Assembly: GCF_932526225.1 (NCBI RefSeq)
Contig: NC_064035.1
Location: forward strand, 7,627,501-7,687,500
Reading direction: 5' to 3'
Source of the DNA: Nematostella vectensis
Taxonomy: Eukaryota > Cnidaria > Anthozoa > Actiniaria > Edwardsiidae
Length of the DNA stretch: 60,000 nt
Shown here: one piece after another, positions 1 to 12,753 of the stretch
Numbering within the stretch: the stretch's first letter is position 1
Layout: each line of letters starts with the position of its first letter
Position numbers and translations under genes: made by a program
The notes under the pieces: generated by a model
The model's database searches: none
Told to the model about the DNA's origin: nothing
Seen by the model: the letters and a program-made list of their open reading frames with translations, nothing else

Positions 1-279
1 CTCTGCTACAGGTCTGATAATAAAAGTCCCCATGATGGATAAGCTTGCATTTTAAATTTCAGGCATTGTCTTGGGGGTCATCCTTGAAAGGACAAAGGTG
101 GGTTCTATTCAGATCTCGAGTGGGTTTATAAAAAAGTAACTGACATTGAGATTTAATTATATCTTGTTTACTTTACCAAAAAAGTAAACTTTGCCTTTTA
201 ATAATAAAAAAAAACTTTATTCATCTTTGCCTGACTAAAAAAATCATAACAAAACTTTTCTGTTCATTTTTCTCCTTCC

Positions 280-396
280 CCTCCCCCATTGCAAGCCGCT
301 GCGCGTGTCTCGTGATTGGCTAAATCCGGTGACGTGCCGATTTCAACCAATCGACGGAAATCCAGCCAGAGTAGAGTTACAGAGAGCTTGGGAAAT
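280..396 (+). promoter_or_regulatory. Putative proximal promoter of the MEIOC-like gene
   Basis: This stretch directly precedes the first coding exon and is more GC-rich than the AT-rich sequence before it. It holds a reverse-oriented CCAAT motif (GATTGG near 313-318), a CRE-like TGACGT near 330-335 and a forward CCAAT near 348-352. No clear TATA box sits at a convincing distance. These motifs are seen directly; the promoter role is inferred from position. Bases 1-279 hold no feature I can support. Confidence 0.35.
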
Positions 397-408
397 ATGG
401 CGAAGTAA
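397..408 (+). other. Three-codon upstream ORF overlapping the MEIOC-like start
   Basis: ATG GCG AAG TAA begins 11 bases before the chosen start codon. The last A of its stop is the first A of the main ATG (TAATG), so termination and main initiation coincide. Such an arrangement can lower translation or make it depend on reinitiation. The overlap is visible in the sequence; the regulatory role is inferred, and matters only if transcription begins upstream of 397. Confidence 0.45.
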
Positions 409-3400
409 TGGCGTTTTCCGCCCAGCCGGACCATGGGCAAACGGGTAGCAAGGAAGAAATATTCGCCGGAATTGGAAAACCCATACCTAAAGGAAAGATA
501 AAGGTATTCCTTGAGCCTTTCGTAAGATCGAAACTGCTGTTGTTAGAGGAGTTTTGATCCTCTATCGTTGCAGTTCATCAAGAGAAGTTGCTTTTACTTG
601 GGTTTACATCTTTCCGGATTTTGCCTGCTTTACCCTTGGATAACTCGTAAAAATACTATCTGTATGTCCATACAAGTAACTTTGCTAACACAGGCTTGTT
701 TATTTCCCATTTGAACCACAGTTTGTCCCAAACCCCGCAGCCAAACCGTTTATACCGAGTTGTAACTTGGATGTGACCGAGTCTAACAGGACTTCTAGTA
801 ACTATAGGGGGCAAGGTTCGCATCCACAGGTAAAGATATATAAAGAAATATCACTTTTCGTCCAGTAATACTTCTATTCTATTAGCAAAACTACAATTCA
901 GATATATAGCATAGCCATGTAAAGTTTAGTTAAGAACTATCGTACGAGTTGATGTTGTGGGAACGTTTTGAAATCATCCTCGGGTTCCTAACCGATTGTC
1001 AAGATCAAAGATTGCATGACGCTATGCTACTAGCTAGCAATCACGATAATTTTTGTATTTCTCTGGACAACATTTGTTAAACGACTCGAATAATTCATAT
1101 GCATGAAAAGACACACTAATTATTCGACAACCTTTTCCAGGTTGAATAAACCATAACAAATTTCAATGTTAATTTGTGACACCTAAAAACCTGCATTTTT
1201 TTCTCTGAATGATTTCGTAATTGCATGTTTTGATTGAAAAAAAAATAGTATATTTTAACGTAAAATTTATATTAAAAAAATAGAATAAAAGCTCAAAATT
1301 TTAGTTTTTTTGTGTACCATGTTATTACCCAAGAAAATGAAGGGTTTTTAACCCATAGGCCAGTCTTATATTTGTACGGATACATTTAGGTCGTCATAAT
1401 TATAACCGTAATATATTATACTCTTTATATTGTTTCGACACTATTATATCTCTTTTTTGTTCCTCGGTTTTATTGGTTTTTATTCAGAATATATAATTTC
1501 ATTAAAATGTAAATACAACTGTAAAACAAACAAGAACAATTCATACGGCATCTTGTGAAATCTTTAGTGTTATACAAAATAGTATATATTAACAAATCCT
1601 TTTTTTACTTTACATAGTCTTCTTTTTAGGCTAGATGATGTTTTCCTTTTTGCTTTGAATTAGTTATTTTAAATTGTAGGATAATCTATATAGAATAAAA
1701 ACTTTTCTTCAAAATGTTTGTCCTATTTGTTTAACAAACATAAGAAAATTATTTTGATGTAGGGTGTAGAGAGAGGGCAGTCAAAGGAAATTGATGCTTT
1801 GTGCTGGATAGATAGAACAAGAATATGAAGATGAAATTCTCTGAGCCTTCTAATATCTACTATATGGTTTACTTAGTTTCTAATAGTAGATGTTGCCATG
1901 GTGATGTGATTGTCTTACAGCATCTTATACATAAATATGAAGATTTTATAACAATAATCTGAGAAATAATCATTTTTTTTAACTTACAGCTGAATCCTGA
2001 TAAAATATTATAGGATTGTATGGTATAGTGGGACAATTTTTGTTTTTAAATACTGAGACTCAGAGTGTGTGGCATCACACGAGTCTCAGTGTCAATGTTG
2101 GGAATTCATTTAGAAGGTCTATAAGTAGAAGGCCTTATGTTTGAGCAACAGACAAACATTTTTACCTAATGCATTCTTCAGGGGCATCTTAGTTGAGAAA
2201 TATGTTTTTTGATACGCTAAAAAGGAGTCTAGATAAATATTTAGAAAAGTAGAGAAGGATGTTGAGTGCTATTGAAGCTGCAATGAAACTATGGTTGCAT
2301 GTCTATGATTTGCAACTTCTCTTGAATTTCTCAATGTGGCTCTTAGATTATTATCCAGACTGCAAATGGAATTTTCATTGATATTGCCCATGATTTGAAC
2401 ATTTCCTCATAAACAGTACGGTAGATGGGGTATTACTAATATGTCTGCAATTTCTCTGAGGTCCCAACATGGCGGACTTATCCAAAATGTAGCTTTAAAT
2501 AAGAGCTCATCACTCTGAGCATATAGAGAGGTTTTTAGTCAGTACAAATATTAAGATTGATCCATGACTGCTGTTTTAGCTTCAAACAAATGATTCCAGC
2601 ACTTGTTGCATGCCTGCGTGTGTGCTTGGTTGGTGGCGAGATAAGTCCAATGAGAAAGTGAGCTGTCACTCATCAGTCATGTCTCATACCAACATCACAA
2701 CATTGGCCGTAACTAGGCAGGTTTTCAAACAATGGAATCGAGCATTGTTTCACTCCCTTCCTATTTTATATAGAACGTAAATATGAAGTTCGGAGAGGGC
2801 TTGGAAAACAATGATCACTAGGGTTTTTAGACAAGAGAGAGATAGAAGTATAACAAGAGGCAACTAAAAAGGGATTTCGCTGTCTCGAGAAGCAGGAGAC
2901 ATTTTGGGTTACCGTTAACGTAAATATTTTATTCATTGAGTTCAATATTCAACACAAATTGTGGATGCATTTTTGTTTATTTCATCAAAAAATCGCTGAC
3001 AAAGTATCCTAATTCCCGTGGAATCCATTTAGAATAGAATTTTAAAAAAGCTGTTCTCACTTGCCAGTGAGACAGCACAAAATGCACCATGTGTCAAAAC
3101 TGAAAAGACTTTGAGCTAAACTTCTTATTCAGCAACACCCCAAAACTTGTAAACAATTTACACATTTTAAAGTTTGATTCAAGCCAAAGATTAAAATTGC
3201 TGTGAGCCAGGTGACTAAAAGTTACCATTTTGCCTCCTAGGTCCGCTATGCCAATGGAGACAGAGCTGAGATCTTATCAAACCAGATGCGATTTTCATCA
3301 TCATTGCCACTGTATAGAAACAGCGACAATTGCATCATTGACAGTCCTCTTCTTCTTCAACACCCTATGACGAATGGGATCTCAAGTGATGATACTGATA

Positions 3401-6400
3401 CACCAACCACCCCTCAGCCCAGCAAACACATTGCTCTACATCTGCTCTCCAAAGTCCTGGATGATGAAACCATTTTTAACTTCACCAGTATTGATGAGTC
3501 AGGCAGTAATATGGAGCCTTTTTCACCAGTTGCAGCCAGTTTTCCACCTGGTCAGGGGTAGGTTTACATGTTCACTTGTTTTATGTTTTATGGACATGTT
3601 TTATTGCAGGCTCACTTGAGTAGTGCACAGGACATCTTTCATTAGATCAGACACTGACAGATGTCCAAGTGTGATATATGTCACACAACAATATGCACAA
3701 CAAGAATAATTCCTCAACCAAAACCGATATCACAATCCTGTCTGATTTTGATTGTTTAGTTTCAGTTTAAGATTTAGTTTATAATAAAAATTGAAGGAGG
3801 TGAGAAGGAGGTCTGCAGAAATTGTATAAGAACATGTACATTATATGGAAACTCACAGTGTGATAGTGTGCAATCCTGTGCAATTTAAATGTGTTTGTTT
3901 GCAATCACGATTTCAAATTAGCTGCAATGTACCATTAATGCTGTACCATTCTGTTTCAGATACATACATGCATGTATCCAAAAACCTTACCATTGTATTG
4001 CAGATTTGATGGAACAGCTCACTCATGGCCCATAGCTTCTCATCCAACCTACCCCCACCCTGTGACCGTGGACAACATACCTGGCATCACCACAGACTTT
4101 GGATCATTTCCTGGACAAAACATCTGGTCAAATGAATCAAACAATAACAACACCCCACCTATATCACCCTCATTACAAGATCCTGCTAGCTCCTTACCCA
4201 AGAGACCCATTCGCCCTACATCACTGCCAACATACGAACGTCAGTCTCCCATGATTAATGGTTATCTGGATGACCAGTCACCATACCCTTCCCCTAACGG
4301 ACAGTCGTACGGGTCATCAAATGCTTCACCACACCAGTCATTCCTGCCCATCCAGGACCATTACACCAATGGCCGAAGCCAGCAATCCTGCGAATCTGGA
4401 TACTACAGTAACTCTAACAATGGATCCTGCTATGGTGTCCCTGTTTCTCCATCGTCTGGGGTGGGTTACGTGCCATCACCCCCAGAACCTTCTCATGCAT
4501 TCATACTGCCCCTGTCTGGCCCAGGCAGCCAGTTCAGCTCACCCAGCATGTCACCATCGTCACCACCTCTTTCTCATATTGGGAAAGGGCTCCTTGCCGG
4601 TCCTGACACAGAATACACAGGCAGCCCAGTTCAGTCCAATAGGGACAAGTGCTTCCCCTCTCCGAGTCACAGGCGGGAGAATGGGTTCACAAGTCAGGGG
4701 TTTCTACAACGCAAAAGTCCCCTGATGAGTGAGCTGCACGTTGGGTTGGACAAGTGCTGTGAGCTGTTGAGATTGCTGGAGAAAGAACGAAGAAGAGTAA
4801 GTGTGCCTGTTGAGGGAAAACTAATTGCATGAAATGTGCCTCTTGGAATTCTCAAAATGCCATAATTAACGTGGCATTAATTGACGAAAACTGAGAAAAC
4901 GAAAACTGTTTTTTTATAGTGGCGCCGACAAACGTGCGCCATATTAGTGATGCATATTAGTCCAAACTAATTTAATCCCGTTGTACTGTTCACAGACCGA
5001 GGCTGAGGTGTCCCATTTATGGTCGGGCCGACGCCTCTCGAACTCTAGTAGTAGTTCAAGTCTACGGTTACCACCCAACGCATCTCGCGTAGACAAGGTC
5101 ATAGTGGACCAGCTAAGAGAACATTCAAAGGTAATTCTTTGCGCAGCAGTCCCCCGCCCCGCCCCAGTTCTGACGCTCGTGCCAAAGCTATCATCCTAGC
5201 ATGCTAATTGGCTTACCTTTGGCATCCTAGCAAAATATCTATTACAAAATGGCACCATTTCCATCAGTTGGTTCGGAGAACGTTTTCCGTATTTTCGATT
5301 GAATTCAGTAAACCATTATGATTTATTTTGTTGTTATTTCGTAATTTCTTCACATAATTTGCCTTTAGATATTAAATGGTATATAAATATATAAATGGTA
5401 ATATAAAAGCTCTGGCTGACAAGGCCTTTTTAGGGAGCATTGTTTTGGTTGTTAAGGTGTGGGTGGTCTGCTATCGCTTCCTTTATATAATTTTCATTCA
5501 GTACATTTTGAGGGTCTTCAAATCAATTGTGATGTTATGAGTTTTACGCCTTAATTAGAATATAAATGTATCATCAGGTTGAAACACTCGTGAGTAGAAT
5601 TGAGCGAATTCGCCACTCACCTCTGCATATTAGTATCAGCGAGGCAGTCGACCAATGGCACCAGAGTATCTGCGAAGTGCGGGCGAGGAGACAGGACGAG
5701 ATCAGTAGCGGTGCAGGGCGCAGCAGGCTGTGTTCTCACCCTAGATACCAGTCCGATACTGCTGGTAAGCTTACACGAAGTACTGCGTTGATAGCTATTA
5801 TCATGGCCATGTTAGCTGCAATCTTGGCTATTTACCTGACTCTAGCTACTGTACAGAAGTCTAATTCAGTATGCAAGATATCTGTGAATTACAAATAAGC
5901 TAAGCCAATTCGTTCTTTTTTTATTGTTTTATCTTCATTTGCATGTATTTACATTTGGAACGGCACATGAAAAGAACGGCGTTTAAACTAGGCATCGGAA
6001 ATTCACCCATATGAGCTATTTGCGAGACTGCATTTACAATGGTGACGACCTGTAAAAGCCACGCCATTATCATTACACAACACAAGAAATATCGAGCCCA
6101 TAGTTGACAGGCCTCAATCTCAATTGCGCATCTCAGATCTTGTCAGCACAAGTTTTGCGCTTATCGATCCATCATCATAACAGCGTGACTCACTTAGCAC
6201 GAACCGGATAAATAATTGGTAAAAAGCGCTAACACAGATGGCACACAGACTATTCGAGGCACAAAGTAAACCACACAAAACACCTCGCATGCATCAATGT
6301 GTTTTTTTTTTTTTTTTTTGTTCTACGAGGCTATGATACTGAACATAACATTACTGTGGTATTGTTCCAGATTTGCAGGCTTTGGTTCAGTCTGTTAAGG

Positions 6401-6573
6401 AGCTGTGTAATCAGACTCGCCTAGTGCGTACCACAGTCTGGTGTGCGGCGCAGCTTGTGTCAGCAGACTCACTTCCACCGGCACGTCATGACAGCTTCAC
6501 GGAGTCTGACACTAGTACGGCGTCCATGCCTGACGCGCCTCAGTCTCTAGAAGGCACCGGGGAGGTTTCTTGA
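408..6573 (+). CDS. MEIOC: MEIOC-like protein (meiosis-specific coiled-coil family), complete, 7 coding exons
   Basis: Exons: 408-503, 722-829, 3241-3557, 4004-4796, 4996-5130, 5578-5764 and 6371-6573. All introns are GT-AG and the exons sum to 1839 bases, giving 612 residues and a stop. In vertebrates MEIOC binds the RNA helicase YTHDC2 and sustains the meiotic prophase programme by acting on RNA. The N-terminal 420 residues are Ser/Pro/Asn-rich, poorly conserved and probably disordered. The family block starts near residue 422 (LDKCCELLRLLEKERRR), continues with SRVDKVIVDQLREH and RIERIRHSPLHISIS, and ends near 590 (TRLVRTTVWCAAQL). I recognise these as MEIOC signatures from memory of the family. 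The ATG at 408 opens an exon that joins the next in phase 0. Upstream exons are unlikely but untested. Exon 1 and 2 boundaries rest only on splice signals and open frame. Confidence 0.85.
830..3240 (+). other. Long intron 2 of the MEIOC-like gene
   Basis: This 2.4-kb AT-rich intron holds no ORF or exon-like segment that I can support. Its one structured feature is an inverted repeat at 2052-2090, annotated separately. Confidence 0.6.
2052..2090. repeat. Short hairpin in MEIOC intron 2
   Basis: ACTGAGACTC (2052-2061) is mirrored exactly by GAGTCTCAGT (2081-2090). An inner GTGTG/CACAC stem (2065-2069 with 2076-2080) closes a six-base loop, leaving a three-base bulge. It could be a remnant of a small inverted-repeat element or a local RNA fold; nothing indicates which. 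Confidence 0.5.
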
Positions 6574-7395
6574 TAGTGGTGGAGAATGCGGTCAACAAAA
6601 ATTACCTTCGCTGGGGGAATGAGCCGGCGCAGATAAAAGCGGATAGTCAATCTGAGAAAAAAATCAGTGGGGAAATTGAGCGCAGAATTTGCACTAATGC
6701 ACTGCCACGGGATTGTGACTATTGTTAGACATCAGCAGAGTATATAGAAATTACCACAAACGTTAAATTGGCGTGCATCAAAAGCATTCATGAAGAGGCG
6801 CATCTTGACTGCCGAATGTTTCAATATTACTACCCTTGAAGCCCACTACACGCTCATTTTTTAAAAAACTCTTGACATGAGAATTACACATTATGCAGGT
6901 TTGACCAGCTACTTTGGGATATCATCATCTGGCATAATACATGAATAGGATTTCCCTTGTGAAGCAAGCATGAAGCAAGAGTTATCGTTTTTGTCAATTT
7001 GCCTACGTCAGCTACCATATTCTAATCAAGCAATGGAGCCAGCAAACAGGGATGCTTTACGACTAATTTCTTCTTCGAAATGCATACCTGAGCTCGCTAT
7101 TTATGTGTGATTATTTAACAGGGTGGTAAACTTGTATATTGCCGGGGGCTTTGGAGTGCGATTGATAGCTAGATGGCTAAATGTCTTAACAGATAAAGGC
7201 TGAACACTAAATACAGAAACAATAACAGAACAATGCAACCAAAGAATGTTTGGAAGCATTAACTGCAAGCTGCATTGCAGTCATTCGAATCACTGACATT
7301 TCTCGGTCGGGTTTCTAATTCCACCATTCTTTAAAGAAGACAATGAAATACAGGTCACGGGTTTTAATCAAATGGCAATGAGATATTATGTGAGA

Positions 7396-7401
7396 AATAA
7401 A
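7396..7401 (+). other. Candidate polyadenylation signal after the MEIOC-like gene
   Basis: An AATAAA hexamer lies about 820 bases after the stop codon, in AT-rich sequence. It is a plausible cleavage signal but not unique, since AT-rich sequence yields this hexamer by chance. The stretch 6574-7395 shows no further coding signal. Confidence 0.3.
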
Positions 7402-7508
7402 TTTATTGATGTGAAAGTATGAAATGCGTGACTTGATTTCGCATCTACTGTAATTACTCAATCCACCAGTCTCTTGAAACGTTCCCTAATAACTAACATT
7501 CAAATGAA

Positions 7509-7725
7509 TTTTCTTAGACAACAATCACTCAAATGTGTTTTCCTAGACAACAATCACTCGAGTGTTTTTTTCATAGACAACAATTAATCAAAGGTTTTTT
7601 TCTAGACTAATATCGCTTAAATGTTTTTTTCTTGACAATCATCACAAATGTTTTTTTCATAGACAACAATCACTCAGATTGTATTTCCTAGACAACGACC
7701 ATTCATGTTTGTATTTCCTAGAACA
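7509..7725. repeat. Degenerate tandem repeat of about 35-40 bp
   Basis: About six copies share the core TAGACAACAATCACTCAAATG followed by a T-rich run (the third and fourth are more diverged). The array lies in the region after the MEIOC-like gene and has no coding potential. Copy-to-copy divergence suggests an older array. Confidence 0.6.
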
Positions 7726-8138
7726 AACATTCAATGTTTTATAAAGGTATTGAAAATACGAAGGATATTTTGGGCAACACATTCAAAGGGTATTCCTATC
7801 TATCAAAAATTCAAACAATTTCTTAGAAAATTTCCTAGAAAACAAATATTGAATGGGTGTCTTCTAGGACATATAACAGCGTTCAAGTATTGTCTCCTGG
7901 AGGTACATATATTTTTAGTGTGCTCACTGGGACTTAACATGGGCCTTTTTCTTACACAAAGTATCTACCTTATCTACGTCCTCGCAATGCTTAGTTACCG
8001 CAGCTGCAAGGTAGTCGCAATATTGGAATTTAGAATTTCACCTTTACGATTTATGTATTTGTGCAGAAGAAAGGCCAATTCATCACTGAAAATTTCACCA
8101 TAGCTTTCGCAACCCATCCAGAGCTGCTCAATTCCGCC

Positions 8139-8852
8139 ATTACCTTATTACACTTAATTTTTGCGACGTCAAAATTTCGCGATATTGCTATATTTCACGA
8201 CACTTTATTTTCGCGATTCTCCTATTTTTGTAGAAATCAGATCACTTTATGTTCGCGATTTCGTGATAATAAAATCAAGCAAAACAAGTGGAATTAAAAT
8301 GTGCTGTAACCATCAACTCGAAACAGTTTGCACCATAAAAATTTGTGGGCTAAATTTCATAAAAATCTACAAGATATATTTAGGCACTGCCTAAAGCGGA
8401 GCCCAGCATTTATTGTCCTTATCTATAAAATACAACAATTGTGGGTTAGATATCCAAGAGCTTTATTGCATTGCGCAATTTACATCGAGTAAAATTTAAC
8501 AAAAAAATAGTTTCTCATATAATACAGATAATGATACTAAGTTAAAAAATAATTATATATAATAATGCGCTTTACAAAATATGATCGTATAGAGTATAAA
8601 GATTTTCTAAATACAAAACACTATTCAGGCCATTGGAAAAATATTTAATAGATATGTACATTAGATTACTAATAAATAGACAAGGTGTTTCCATAAACAG
8701 ATAAAGCTTATTAAACGGCCAATATTCCCCTAAAGGCTTCTTGTGTAGTCACTTAATTTTCGCGCATTCCTATTTTTGCGTCACTTAATTTTCGCGAATC
8801 TTTTAAAATCGCGAAATTAAAGTGACGCGAGATAAAGTGTAATAAGGTAATT
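8139..8852. mobile_element. Transposon-like element with inverted ends, no coding capacity
   Basis: The left end (ATTACCTTATTACACTTAA onward) is mirrored at the right end (revcomp AATTACCTTATTACACTTTA). Both ends continue inwards with CACTT-AATTTT-GCG blocks in several copies. The roughly 714-bp interior contains no transposase-like ORF, so this looks like a non-autonomous MITE. I cannot define a clean target duplication or assign a superfamily. The short ORFs in and around it are not convincing genes. Confidence 0.55.
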
Positions 8853-9940
8853 CCCATTCTAAATTGTGTTTTTTGCTGCTGCCGCGAATTCTTCCCGTCA
8901 TCCCAACACAAATAGCATACCGATTCAAACGTGGAGCTTTTGATGTGCTGACAAAAATACAATATTTATTTTGATTTTGTGCAACAGAAACTCCACATCA
9001 AGTCAACTTTGATCGGGCCTCGGGCCTTAATTCGTGCGTGACACCAGCGAGGCGGATTCATTTCAATGGAAGCTTCTGTCTGTCTTAGAAAAAAAATATT
9101 AGCATGTATAAAATAAAAACATTGCAACATGGGAAGCGCTTGAAGCCTGGTCGTTATGATTTGATGCTTTGTTGAAGTTCGGCTTCGAGTTCGACTTATT
9201 TTACCGTCACGCTAACCACCATCAATACTATACATTACAGCGTATGATAAAATAATTCTACCGTAAATAATAATTCGCATTGTCCATCTGTATTCAGTAC
9301 TCTATCCCTTTTGCAAGAAGTTTGGATGAATATCTTTAGTCTTTTCAAGGAAAATCCTTGAAGCGTGTATTTGCACTAGCGAACAGATACTAGTCGGTGA
9401 TTGGTGGAGGGCCTCGAAAGTATACCCTTTAGAACTGTCCATACTTTTAATTCCAGCGCTGTAAAGGTTACCTTCCAATTTCGTCAGCTCTTTTGCACAT
9501 GGCCAAGCGCTTTCAAATCAAACCATCTTTCTTCAGCTGGCTGCAACTGATTACTCGCACTTCTATCGAATTCCCAACCACAGCGTACGGAGGACTACGT
9601 CATGCCACACACGTTTAGCAATCAAACATGCTGATCCACATAAATGCACCATGTGAACTCTCTTCAGCATAAGCGACTACGACGATGACAACGACTAGAC
9701 AACATAAAAAAACACGCGTTAAATTCTAAACTAGTAGCAATACAGTGTAGATAAAGCAATTTATTATAGGGTCATAGAAGCAGATGACAATAAATAAAGG
9801 CATAAAGTAGCTGAGGGCGACTGTCCGCGTCCTCGTTTCGCTTTGAGACTTGGAGTTTTCACGTCTTGGTTAGGATGGCTGAAAGGTCTTCTTCTTTTTA
9901 GTTTTCTATCCATTTCCATTGTTTCCTGCCGTCATCATTC
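8853..9940. other. Intergenic stretch without recognisable features
   Basis: I see no splice-bounded open frame, RNA gene or clear repeat here. The sequence is ordinary AT-rich intergenic DNA. Confidence 0.5.
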
Positions 9941-9941
9941 A

Positions 9942-10303
9942 GGCCCGTACCCAGGATTTGTCTTTGTTGGGGGGAGAGGGGGGGGGGGGGGGGGGGGTAA
10001 ATCCGAAAAAAGCCTGGACCTTATTTTTTCCGGAGGGGGGAGGAGAGAAGAGGAGAAGGGGACTTTTCCAATAAAAATCTGACAACCCACGGAAAGAAAA
10101 AAATAGGATTTTTTTTATGCCATTGCAGTATCTCCCCGGAACGTTTATTGTCGGGTATGGCTTCAAAAAACTTAAACTTTTAGATGTATGTCATACCATA
10201 GTGATCTAGAATGACGTTTTTATCCAATTGGTTTAGGCTTTATAGTTTTGCTTACAAAAAGCACGTCTTTTGCGAACCGGAAGTGGACTTTTTGCCGTTG
10301 TGT

Positions 10304-10334
<31 letters not shown>

Positions 10335-10378
10335 GGAGTGGCGAACGCACCCCTTGCACCCCCCCTGGGTACGGGCCT
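9942..10378. mobile_element. Element bounded by GGCCCGTACCCAGG inverted ends with poly-G tracts
   Basis: The left end GGCCCGTACCCAGG (9942-9955) is the exact reverse complement of CCTGGGTACGGGCC (10364-10377). A long G run lies near each end, the right one preceded by a TG microsatellite. There is no transposase-like ORF, so the element is probably non-autonomous. The target duplication is unclear. The termini resemble those of the shorter element at 16919-17045. Confidence 0.55.
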
Positions 10379-10674
10379 ATCTTTTTCGTTGCCCCGTTGT
10401 CGTTGCTAGGTCTTTGTTATCTCACAAGCAACCGAGGTTACGCGATAAATCAAATTGACTTTTCGCCAGTATCTGATAGACTGCTCCTCACAGTTTACAA
10501 TGATGAGTTAGTGTGTAAGCATGGATCCACGGGCCAAGACCCCTTCCAGTGGTTCTTTGTCCCCCTATGTTACCTGTCCTCCTCGTGCCGTGTGGCACAT
10601 AGGGCCTTCACAGTGCTTTTCCACTTTTCCCTGTCTGCTGCTCTTGTCCCCCTATACACGCTATTTTTTTAAAA

Positions 10675-10796
10675 AATGGGACTTTCAAGGCATTTTCTCC
10701 TGTATTTTAGATAATGTCTCATACATTTACTGTATTTTTGGCTACTAAAAGGGGGGGGGGCGGCCCCCCTAGGCCACCCACCTGGCTACGCCCCTG
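10675..10796. mobile_element. 5'-truncated copy of the CAGGGGCGTAGCCAGG element
   Basis: The stretch around AAGGCATTTTCTC, ATTTTAGATAATGTCT and TTTACTGTATTTTTGGCT, then a G run, ending CCTGGCTACGCCCCTG, closely matches the complete copy at 12754-12907. No left terminus is recognisable before 10675, so this copy is truncated or its left end has decayed. Confidence 0.55.
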
Positions 10797-11475
10797 CATA
10801 TCACTAAGCTTTCGTAGCTCTCCAAGGTGGCGATCGCCTTACCTATCCGTCGTTTAGTCGTTACAATAAGACACTACAGTATTTGGGAGTGCGCCTAGCA
10901 TTCCACGGTTAAGTTGTTGAGCGATCTGATTAGCTCTTGCATTTCATCGAGATTATTTTGTAGTTGCGCACAAGTACCCCCCGAAATTGCGCAAATAGTA
11001 AACATGACAGCTGAGGATATCGGTATTTCATGTACCCATTTTCTTATCACTCCTTTCGTTGAAATAGGATAAGCTTTCATCCTACCAATGATAATTTCCA
11101 ACACTTAAAAAAGTTCGGTTATCGTGTGTAGTGTTTATCGATTCTAGGGTGGCTACGTCGGCGGTTTCCGCTGTCTGTCATCTGTTACTGTAGCTATGAG
11201 AGAATTTTCGTACCCTAGCCGAGTCAGCCATCCAATCGTAGCTTAGCTATCTTGCCGAGTTTGACCCGCTTGTTCGACCTTCTCGTGTGAGTCGAAGCGA
11301 CAAGTAGAGATACTTCTTTTGCCATGTAGCGGATTAAAAAGGCTCTTTCTTCGATATGCAGCGAATTCAAAGGTATGCACACTAGTTATCAAGGGTGACC
11401 ATTTGAGCTCTACGCTCGTGTTCTGACTGTGCCTCCGACTGTGAAATGATTGCTGTTATCTTTATTGCATTATAG

Positions 11476-11615
11476 GCTGCTGATGGTGGTATCTAGTGTT
11501 GCAGTTCTTTACAGCGAAACTATAGGCCTCCACCTTAACCACGATCGTACCAAGCAAGGTTTAGAGCCATTTCTTGGATCTACCCACAAGAAGGATTCAA
11601 CATGGCAAACCCAAG
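11476..11615 (+). other. Exon-like segment, possible alternative 5' exon of the giant gene
   Basis: A pyrimidine-rich acceptor (TTGCATTATAG) precedes 140 bases open in one frame, ended by CAAG|GTATGA. Translation runs LLMVVSSVAVLYSETIG and on, with an in-frame ATG at 11483 and a short hydrophobic stretch that could be part of a secretion signal. The donor leaves phase 1, compatible with the segment at 14242 and with the TSPN exon at 18234. This is inference from splice-like signals, with no recognisable domain; it may be chance. Confidence 0.25.
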
Positions 11616-12753
11616 GTATGACCATTTCTTTGAATGATGTTGTTATGCAAAGGTTAACAACTGTCTGCGGTGGCTCACGCGAAGTCTTTTAATCTGACAA
11701 TATCACGGTTCCTTTAAATAACGGGAAAGTATTATGCAAACATCTTATTTTTCTCTCTGCTAGGACATATACCAAAACCTTAAGAAAAATATATATCGTT
11801 AAATACATAGAAGCAATGTCTCTGTTAAAAATCTTGCAAAAGCCTGGTGGGTCTTCAATAAAGCGCACACAGTGGCGCGCGTTGATTGCACTTTGACATT
11901 ATTGATTTTTGGTATATTCCATGTTTTTTTAGTCATATGGCATAGAACCATTCTCTATAGGATGGCGGAACTGATAATCCTACCTCCTCTCATATGCTAT
12001 TCTTAAGTTGTGGATAATGGATAATCATTCAGTCGTCTTTCCATCATCTTTTAAGTGGTTTCACTGTTATCGCTCAGAATGAAGCAACAGAAAGAACGGC
12101 TCATCGTCAGGGAGCGAGAAAGTTAGTAACCGTTTCTTAAAATCGACACACCCCGGCACGGCCTTAGCTGCCTTGAAGGTTTAGCCCTGAATAAGATGTT
12201 TTGCCCGTTGTGAGAATGCTAGGTCCCGTTTGACAGGATAATTAAATAAGGTATTAAATCACAGGAATGTTTTCGAATGTTCTAAGTTGTCAACAAGTTT
12301 TTCAACAATGGAACTAAGTATTCACGCCAGTTCATCAGATTCATTGGACAAAATCAAAAGCGTAAAAATAGTGGGCGGTAACTGTTGATATTACATATCA
12401 TTCGTTATTCTTAATTTTCTTTTCACTGCATTCAACATGCAAACTTTGATTTTAAGATATCTTCTTAATGATCTTATATCAGATGAAAAATTCCGTATAT
12501 TCTTTAGATTTAAGCCTTGGTGCACATCCCCATAATTAATATCTCACGCTTTATTACGATTCAATTGTTATTTTTTTGTGTGGAACCTCGCCAGTTTTTT
12601 TAGAGATAATCTAAAAAAATCTAAAAACTCTCACATATATATCATTGGCCGGTGGAGCATTGCTTTCTTCAATCACGATTTAGCCGGGCTTTACTTGTGA
12701 TTCAAAATAAAGAAAACTTGTAAAGATATATTCCTTTTCACCGTCAATTGATT

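Noticed and set aside
3972-4003. Upstream extension of MEIOC exon 4 from the ATG at 3972
   Set aside because: The acceptor TTGTATTGCAG at 4003 joins exon 3 exactly in phase; an internal start at 3972 would drop the N-terminal exons.
7705-8394. Several overlapping ORFs of 77-132 codons after the MEIOC-like gene
   Set aside because: No recognisable domain or codon bias, and they overlap a tandem repeat and a MITE end.
9843-10672. ORFs with poly-Gly, Val-Cys or poly-Pro runs
   Set aside because: They are translations of poly-G and TG microsatellites inside an inverted-end element.
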